Of a DNA stretch of 34,985 nt, positions 30,088 to 34,985 are shown one piece after another. Under the pieces are notes generated by a model. That model worked only from the letters and a program-made list of their open reading frames with translations. It was not told the origin of the DNA and searched no databases. Position 1 is the first letter of the stretch; each line of letters begins with the position of its first letter. The position numbers and the translations under genes are program-made. The stretch is from Pseudomonadota bacterium (lineage in GTDB: Bacteria; Pseudomonadota; Alphaproteobacteria; Rhizobiales; Hyphomicrobiaceae): positions 1 through 34,985 of the forward strand of contig CAUJKI010000255.1 in NCBI GenBank assembly GCA_963205015.1, read 5' to 3'.

Positions 30088-30837
30088 ATGATCGGCGCGG
30101 CGGCGGCAGGGCTCATTGGTGTCTCGGTCCTCGTCACCTCGTTCATCTCGGGCGTGTTCGGGATGGCCGGGGGGCTCATCCTCCTCGGCATCCTGCTCGT
30201 CTTCCTCGACGTCGCGCCGGCGATGGTCCTCTTCGGGATCATCCAACTCGGTGCCAACGGCTGGCGCGCCGCCCTGTGGTGGCGGCTTGTGGAGTGGCAC
30301 ATCGTTGGACGCTACATCGTCGGCGCGGGCGTGGCGTTCCTGCTGATGCGCCTCATCGCCTTCGTGCCAGACAAGGCGCTCGTTTATCTGATGCTTGGCT
30401 CGATCGTGTTCGTGGCCGATTGCCTGCCGAAGAGCCTGACGCCCGATATCACCCGCCCGGGTGCGCCCTTTGTGGCGGGTCTCTTCGTGATGACGCTGCA
30501 GCTCCTCGCAGGTGCTGCCGGCCACATTCTGGATCTCTTCTTCCAGTTGAGCATGCTTGACCGTCGCGCGATCGTGGCGACGAAAGCTGTCTGCCAGACT
30601 TTCGGTCACGTTGCGCGCATTGCCTATTTCGGGACGTTTGCGGCGGCCTGGGACACGACGCTGCCGATGTGGCAGTACGTGGGCGCCGTCGGGCTCGCGC
30701 TCATCGGTACGTCGATCGCGGCAAAAGTCCTCCTCGGCATGACCAATGAAGGTTTCCGGCGCTGGAGCCGCTGGATCGTGGTCGGTATCAGCATCGTCTA
30801 TCTGGTGCGCGGCGTGTCTCTGCTCATAACCGGCTGA
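30088..30837 (+). CDS. TauE/SafE-family sulfite/anion exporter-like permease
   Basis: Polytopic; 'SGVFGMAGGLILLGILLVFLDVAPAMVLFGIIQLGANGWRAALWW' typical TauE/SafE repeat. GTG at 30064 is an alternative start. Confidence 0.85.
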   Translation: MIGAAAAGLIGVSVLVTSFISGVFGMAGGLILLGILLVFLDVAPAMVLFGIIQLGANGWRAALWWRLVEWHIVGRYIVGAGVAFLLMRLIAFVPDKALVYLMLGSIVFVADCLPKSLTPDITRPGAPFVAGLFVMTLQLLAGAAGHILDLFFQLSMLDRRAIVATKAVCQTFGHVARIAYFGTFAAAWDTTLPMWQYVGAVGLALIGTSIAAKVLLGMTNEGFRRWSRWIVVGISIVYLVRGVSLLITG

Positions 30838-30898
30838 TATAAATAGATAAATTTCAGATCGCGGGCGCGTCTGCCCCACCGCTGCCATAGTCTTGTTA

Positions 30899-30914
30899 TT
30901 AACAGTCTTTTAAC
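30899..30914 (+). promoter_or_regulatory. Candidate CtrA-binding site
   Basis: TTAA-CAGTCTT-TTAAC matches the CtrA consensus TTAA-N7-TTAAC exactly; 72 nt upstream of the L,D-transpeptidase start in an AT-rich patch. Confidence 0.6.
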
Positions 30915-30985
30915 GTAAATGATTCGTTATGGTGATCGACGTGCGCCCTGGGGCACTGCGTACTGCTTAGATCATCAGGGGGACC

Positions 30986-31963
30986 ATGGCCAAGAGCAGC
31001 CGAGCGCTGATTATTGCCGTCGTTGCCGGACTGTCTGCTGCGCTCGTGGCGGGCTGCGGCGGCGAGATCGCTCCGCCACACATGCGGCCGTTGTCCAAGG
31101 ACGCCATGATGCTCCTTGGCCAGAAGAACATGCGTACCGATACGCAGATCTTCGTCCGCATCTTCAAGGAAGAATCCGAGCTCGAGATCTGGAAGGCGCG
31201 CGACGACGGGCGCTTCTATCATTTCAAGACCTACCCGATCTGCATGTGGTCGGGGGAGCTCGGCCCGAAGGTTCGGATGGGTGACAAGCAGGCGCCCGAG
31301 GGCTTCTACACCGTCACCAAGCGCCAGATGAATCCGAAGTCGAGCTTCCACCTCTCCTTCAATATCGGTTACCCGAACGCCTACGATCGCACGCATGGGC
31401 GGACTGGCGAGTTCCTTATGGTGCACGGCAAGTGCACGTCGGCCGGCTGCTACGCGATGACCGATGGCCTCGTCGAGGAGATCTACGCGCTCGCACGCGA
31501 GCAGTTCGAGGCGGGGCACGAGTCCTTCGAAGTGCACGCGTTTCCATTCCGCATGACCGACGAGAACATGGCCCGTCACCGGAGCCATCCTGCCTATGCG
31601 TTCTGGCGAACGCTGAAGGAAGGCTACGACCATTTCGAGATCTCGCGCCAGCCGCCGCGGATCGCGGTGTGCGAGCGCCGGTATCTCGTGAATGCGGACT
31701 TCCGGGACCCGCGCATCGGGCAAGTCGATCCGGCGGGTCGCTGCCCGGCCTATCAGATCGCGAGGCCGGAGCCGTTCACGCCGCGTCCGAACGACAAGGT
31801 GGCGTTCATGCCCCATGTCGTGGTGCCGGGCCTCAAGAAGCGCGATGTGATGATGAGTGCGATGCCGGGCGCGGGCCAGCGCATGGGGCTCGGCATTCCG
31901 GCCGAGCTCTTCGAGCTTGCGGCCGAGCCCCCCCGGCAGGAGACGCGACCGGAAGGCCGCTAA
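30986..31963 (+). CDS. YafK-type L,D-transpeptidase (YkuD domain), probable lipoprotein
   Basis: 'LIIAVVAGLSAALVAGCGG' lipobox-like signal; catalytic 'MVHGKCTSAGCYAMTD'; 'KTYPICMWSGELGPKVRMGDKQAPEGFYTV'. Confidence 0.9.
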   Translation: MAKSSRALIIAVVAGLSAALVAGCGGEIAPPHMRPLSKDAMMLLGQKNMRTDTQIFVRIFKEESELEIWKARDDGRFYHFKTYPICMWSGELGPKVRMGDKQAPEGFYTVTKRQMNPKSSFHLSFNIGYPNAYDRTHGRTGEFLMVHGKCTSAGCYAMTDGLVEEIYALAREQFEAGHESFEVHAFPFRMTDENMARHRSHPAYAFWRTLKEGYDHFEISRQPPRIAVCERRYLVNADFRDPRIGQVDPAGRCPAYQIARPEPFTPRPNDKVAFMPHVVVPGLKKRDVMMSAMPGAGQRMGLGIPAELFELAAEPPRQETRPEGR

Positions 31964-32202
31964 GCGGTTTCAGTGCGCCACGTAAAGCGTCGGATCTGAC
32001 GGAATATTCTACGGCTACGACGGATTTGGGCCGCGTTTTGCGACCGTGGCGCGCGTGCGATACCCGACGGGGTTTTCGACATCGAAGTCCACGCCCGGGC
32101 TTGTTCGCGCACCGACCCTGTGGTTCGTGAACATGGTCAATTGCAGCGTAGCTGGGGTGGCTGGGCGTGGTGTATCGCGTCGAGTTGGCATACGGAAGCA
32201 CG

Positions 32203-33417
32203 ATGCGCGCGGCAGTGTGGCCGGCGTTGATATCGATCTTTCTGCTCCTCGCTAGCGCCATCGTTGCGCCTCTGTCGGCGCTCGTCATCGAGCTTGATGA
32301 TGTCGCGCCGGACCGGATCGAGCGCCAGCGTGCCTTTATTCGCGGTACGCTGCCGCCATCGAACGCGCCCGATCTCTCCGATCTCGCCGTGCGGCTGGCC
32401 GAGCAAGGCCTTGCCGAGGGCGCCCCTATCTTGCTTCGTCTTTTCAAGGCGGAATCCGAGCTCGAGCTCTGGATGCGCAAGGGCAATGCCTTCGTGCTGC
32501 AGGGCACCTATCCGATCTGCCATTGGACGGGCACGCTCGGCCCCAAGCTGCGCGAGGGCGACAAGCAGAGCCCCGAGGGCTTCTATGCGATCGGAAGTCG
32601 CCAGATGCGTCATCTCGGACGCTGGCGCGAGGCCTTCAACCTCGGCTTTCCGAACCTGCATGACAAACGGCTGGGTCGCACGGGCTCCTACATCCTGATC
32701 CACGGCGGATGCTCGTCTACCGGCTGCTATGCTATGACCGAAAAGGCCCAGAAGGTGATCCATCGCCTTGCTGCGTCGGCGCTGCGCGGGCGCCAGGAGT
32801 ACTTTCAGGTCCATATTTTTCCGTTCCGGATGACGGAAGCCAACATGGCGGCCCACGCGAAAAGTCCGTGGGTGGATTTCTGGCGTGATCTGAAGGCCGG
32901 CTACGATGCGTTCGAGGAAACGCGCTTGCCGCCGCGCATCGGCGTGTGCAGGCAGCGCTACGTGGTTGCGAAGGTCAGTCCCGGAGAGCGCAACGACGGA
33001 AAGCTGGCGCAGGTCGACCCCGGCAAGCCGAACGCCGCCGGTTTCGATGTCGGCCGATGCGATATTCCTGTCGTGGATCCTATCGAGGCGGTCGCTGCGG
33101 TTCCTTCCGCTTCGCCCTACGGCGATCCCGCGCGGTCGTCCGAGGTGACCAATACGCCTTCTTCCGAGCGCGCGGTGGCGCGGGTCGAGCGCCGAGAGTC
33201 GGTCACCGCGCCGCTACCGTCGTCGAGCGCCGACCGCACCAATTACGGCAGGCGTGGGTGGGCTCTGAACAAACAGCGCCAGCGTCCTCGTACGTGGGCG
33301 GCCAGCCGAGAGCGCAAGCAGGCGCAGATGCGTGAGCAGCTTCGCAAGAAGCGCCGCGCCCATCGCGAGACATTCGGCGAAAGCTATCGCAGAGCACTGC
33401 TCGGCGCCACGCAGTAG
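32203..33417 (+). CDS. YafK-type L,D-transpeptidase (YkuD domain), second paralog with basic C-terminal tail
   Basis: Signal-like 'MRAAVWPALISIFLLLASAIVAPLSA'; catalytic 'LIHGGCSSTGCYAMTEKA'; 'GTYPICHWTGTLGPKLREGDKQSPEGFYAI'. ORF could start upstream at 32167. Confidence 0.88.
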   Translation: MRAAVWPALISIFLLLASAIVAPLSALVIELDDVAPDRIERQRAFIRGTLPPSNAPDLSDLAVRLAEQGLAEGAPILLRLFKAESELELWMRKGNAFVLQGTYPICHWTGTLGPKLREGDKQSPEGFYAIGSRQMRHLGRWREAFNLGFPNLHDKRLGRTGSYILIHGGCSSTGCYAMTEKAQKVIHRLAASALRGRQEYFQVHIFPFRMTEANMAAHAKSPWVDFWRDLKAGYDAFEETRLPPRIGVCRQRYVVAKVSPGERNDGKLAQVDPGKPNAAGFDVGRCDIPVVDPIEAVAAVPSASPYGDPARSSEVTNTPSSERAVARVERRESVTAPLPSSSADRTNYGRRGWALNKQRQRPRTWAASRERKQAQMREQLRKKRRAHRETFGESYRRALLGATQ

Positions 33418-33441
33418 CCTCGCCTCCCGGCTGCGGACCGC

Positions 33442-33828
33442 TCATGCGGGCTTGCGATAGACGTCCTTGAGCGCGATCCGGCCGTCCTTGAACGTGTAGA
33501 CCTCGACGCCCTGATGGTCGCTGACGGCACCGTCCGCCCGGCGCGTCTCGGTCAGCCGGAACGTCATGAACGAGACTTCGGGCAGGTGCCGGTAGACGAC
33601 ATCGTGGAAGCGTTGCTCGGCGAAGAGCGCCCGCTGGCGCTCGAAGTGGGCGCGGATCGCCTCAGGACCCGCAAGCAGCCGGGGGGCGCCCATCTCATCC
33701 TGCCCGCGCCACTGAAAATCGGGGGTTACAACCCGATAGAGCGCTTCGACGTCCTTCTTGAAGAATGCGCGGCCGAAGGCCTTGAACAGTTCCTCCCGCT
33801 CCGCCAGCGCCGGGCCTTCAAGTGTCAT
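33442..33828 (-). CDS. SnoaL-like/NTF2-fold polyketide cyclase-like protein
   Basis: 128 aa '[32 protein letters not shown]...[24 protein letters not shown]', typical NTF2-like pattern. Confidence 0.87.
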   Translation of the reverse strand: MTLEGPALAEREELFKAFGRAFFKKDVEALYRVVTPDFQWRGQDEMGAPRLLAGPEAIRAHFERQRALFAEQRFHDVVYRHLPEVSFMTFRLTETRRADGAVSDHQGVEVYTFKDGRIALKDVYRKPA

Positions 33829-33956
33829 TTTCCGAGACCTCCCGAGATCTTATGTGGGCGCGGGGCCTGCAATTTGGGCGAAAGCCGCCCTTTCTTGTCC
33901 GCCGAAGTCGAGCTAAGAGGAACGCCAGCGATCGACCACCACGGGAACACGATGCC

Positions 33957-34985
33957 ATGAACATTCACGAGTACCAAGCCAAGGAGCTCTATCGGCAATA
34001 CGGCGTGCCGACGGGCAAGGGCTTCCCCGCGTTCACGGTCGCCGAGGCCGTCGAGGCGGCGAAGAAGCTGCCGGGTCCGGTATGGGTCGTCAAATCGCAG
34101 ATCCACGCAGGCGGTCGCGGCAAGGGCAAGTTCAAGGAGGCTGCGGCTGGCAGCGGCGGCGGCGTCCGCCTCGCGAAGTCCATCGAGGAGGTCGAGGCCT
34201 TTGCGGGACAAATGCTCGGCAGCACCCTCGTCACCGTCCAGACCGGCCCGGAAGGCCGGAAGGTGCAGCGCCTCTACGTCGAGGATGGCTCGGCGATCGC
34301 GCGCGAGCTCTATCTCTCGGCTCTCGTCGATCGCGAGACAAGCCGCGTTGCGTTCATCGTGTCGACTGAAGGCGGCATGGACATCGAGCAGGTCGCTCAC
34401 GACACGCCGGAAAAGATCCTGACGTTCTCGATCGATCCGGCCTCAGGCTACTTCCCCTATCATGGCCGCAAGGTCGCCTTCGCACTCGGGCTCGAGGGGG
34501 ATCAGGTCAAGCAGTGCGTCAAGCTCATCGGCGACCTCTACCGGATGTTCGTTGAGAAGGACATGGCGCTCCTCGAGATCAATCCGCTTGTCGTGACCAA
34601 GGACGGCAACCTGCTGGCGCTCGACGGCAAGATGAACTTCGATTCGAACGCGCTCTTCCGCCAGAAAGAAGTCGTCGCCATGCGCGATCTCGCGGAGGAA
34701 GATTCCTCCGAGGTCGAGGCGTCGAAGTACGATCTTTCCTATGTCAAGCTCGACGGCCAGATCGGCTGCCTCGTCAACGGCGCTGGCCTCGCCATGGCGA
34801 CGATGGACATCATCAAGCTCCATGGCATGGAGCCGGCTAACTTTCTCGATGTCGGCGGCTCGGCCTCGAAGGAGAAGGTCACGGCCGCGTTCAAGATCAT
34901 CCTGTCGGACCCTTCGGTGCGCGGGATCCTGGTCAACATCTTCGGCGGCATCATGCGTTGCGACATCATCGCCGAGGGCATCGTC
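33957..34985 (+). CDS. sucC: Succinate-CoA ligase (ADP-forming) subunit beta, 3'-truncated by window edge
   Basis: ATG at 33957 gives [62 protein letters not shown]...[17 protein letters not shown], open to the last base; absent from the supplied ORF track because it has no stop in the window. Confidence 0.98.
   Translation, partial: MNIHEYQAKELYRQYGVPTGKGFPAFTVAEAVEAAKKLPGPVWVVKSQIHAGGRGKGKFKEAAAGSGGGVRLAKSIEEVEAFAGQMLGSTLVTVQTGPEGRKVQRLYVEDGSAIARELYLSALVDRETSRVAFIVSTEGGMDIEQVAHDTPEKILTFSIDPASGYFPYHGRKVAFALGLEGDQVKQCVKLIGDLYRMFVEKDMALLEINPLVVTKDGNLLALDGKMNFDSNALFRQKEVVAMRDLAEEDSSEVEASKYDLSYVKLDGQIGCLVNGAGLAMATMDIIKLHGMEPANFLDVGGSASKEKVTAAFKIILSDPSVRGILVNIFGGIMRCDIIAEGIV

Overview
High-GC, alphaproteobacteria-like chromosomal window with about 36 protein-coding genes and no rRNA, tRNA, CRISPR array, transposase or prophage that I could recognise. 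From left to right it contains: the end of a complete peptide-type ABC importer operon (SBP fragment, two permeases, fused double ATPase); a lipase-like alpha/beta-hydrolase membrane protein; a minus-strand molybdenum hydroxylase operon (FAD, 2Fe-2S and Mo subunits) with a MoaD/ThiS-like protein at its 3' end; a TPR-like hypothetical; a tandem-hotdog mesaconyl-CoA hydratase-like protein; gatC-gatA, a YbaK deacylase, an SRPBCC protein, and a VUT transporter next to queF; pckA and cfa; the rpsF-rpsR-DUF2232-rplI operon; groES-groEL with a CIRCE operator over a sigma70-like promoter; an aminotransferase; an orphan leaderless SBP-like protein; rnhB and moaB overlapping tail to tail; an HNH nuclease; a HpaI-type aldolase; a TauE/SafE permease; two tandem YafK-type L,D-transpeptidase paralogs, the first behind a full CtrA-like TTAA-N7-TTAAC site; a SnoaL-like protein; and the 5' part of sucC, which runs off the right edge and is missing from the ORF track. 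Most of the window is ordinary core genome. The spots most worth following up are the Mo-hydroxylase/MoaD cluster, the CtrA-like site with the duplicated L,D-transpeptidases, the structured rpsF leader with the RG-rich S6 tail, the VUT-queF pair, and the orphan leaderless SBP. I found no strong evidence for a wholly new system. All calls come from reading the sequence and recalling protein families; no searches were run.
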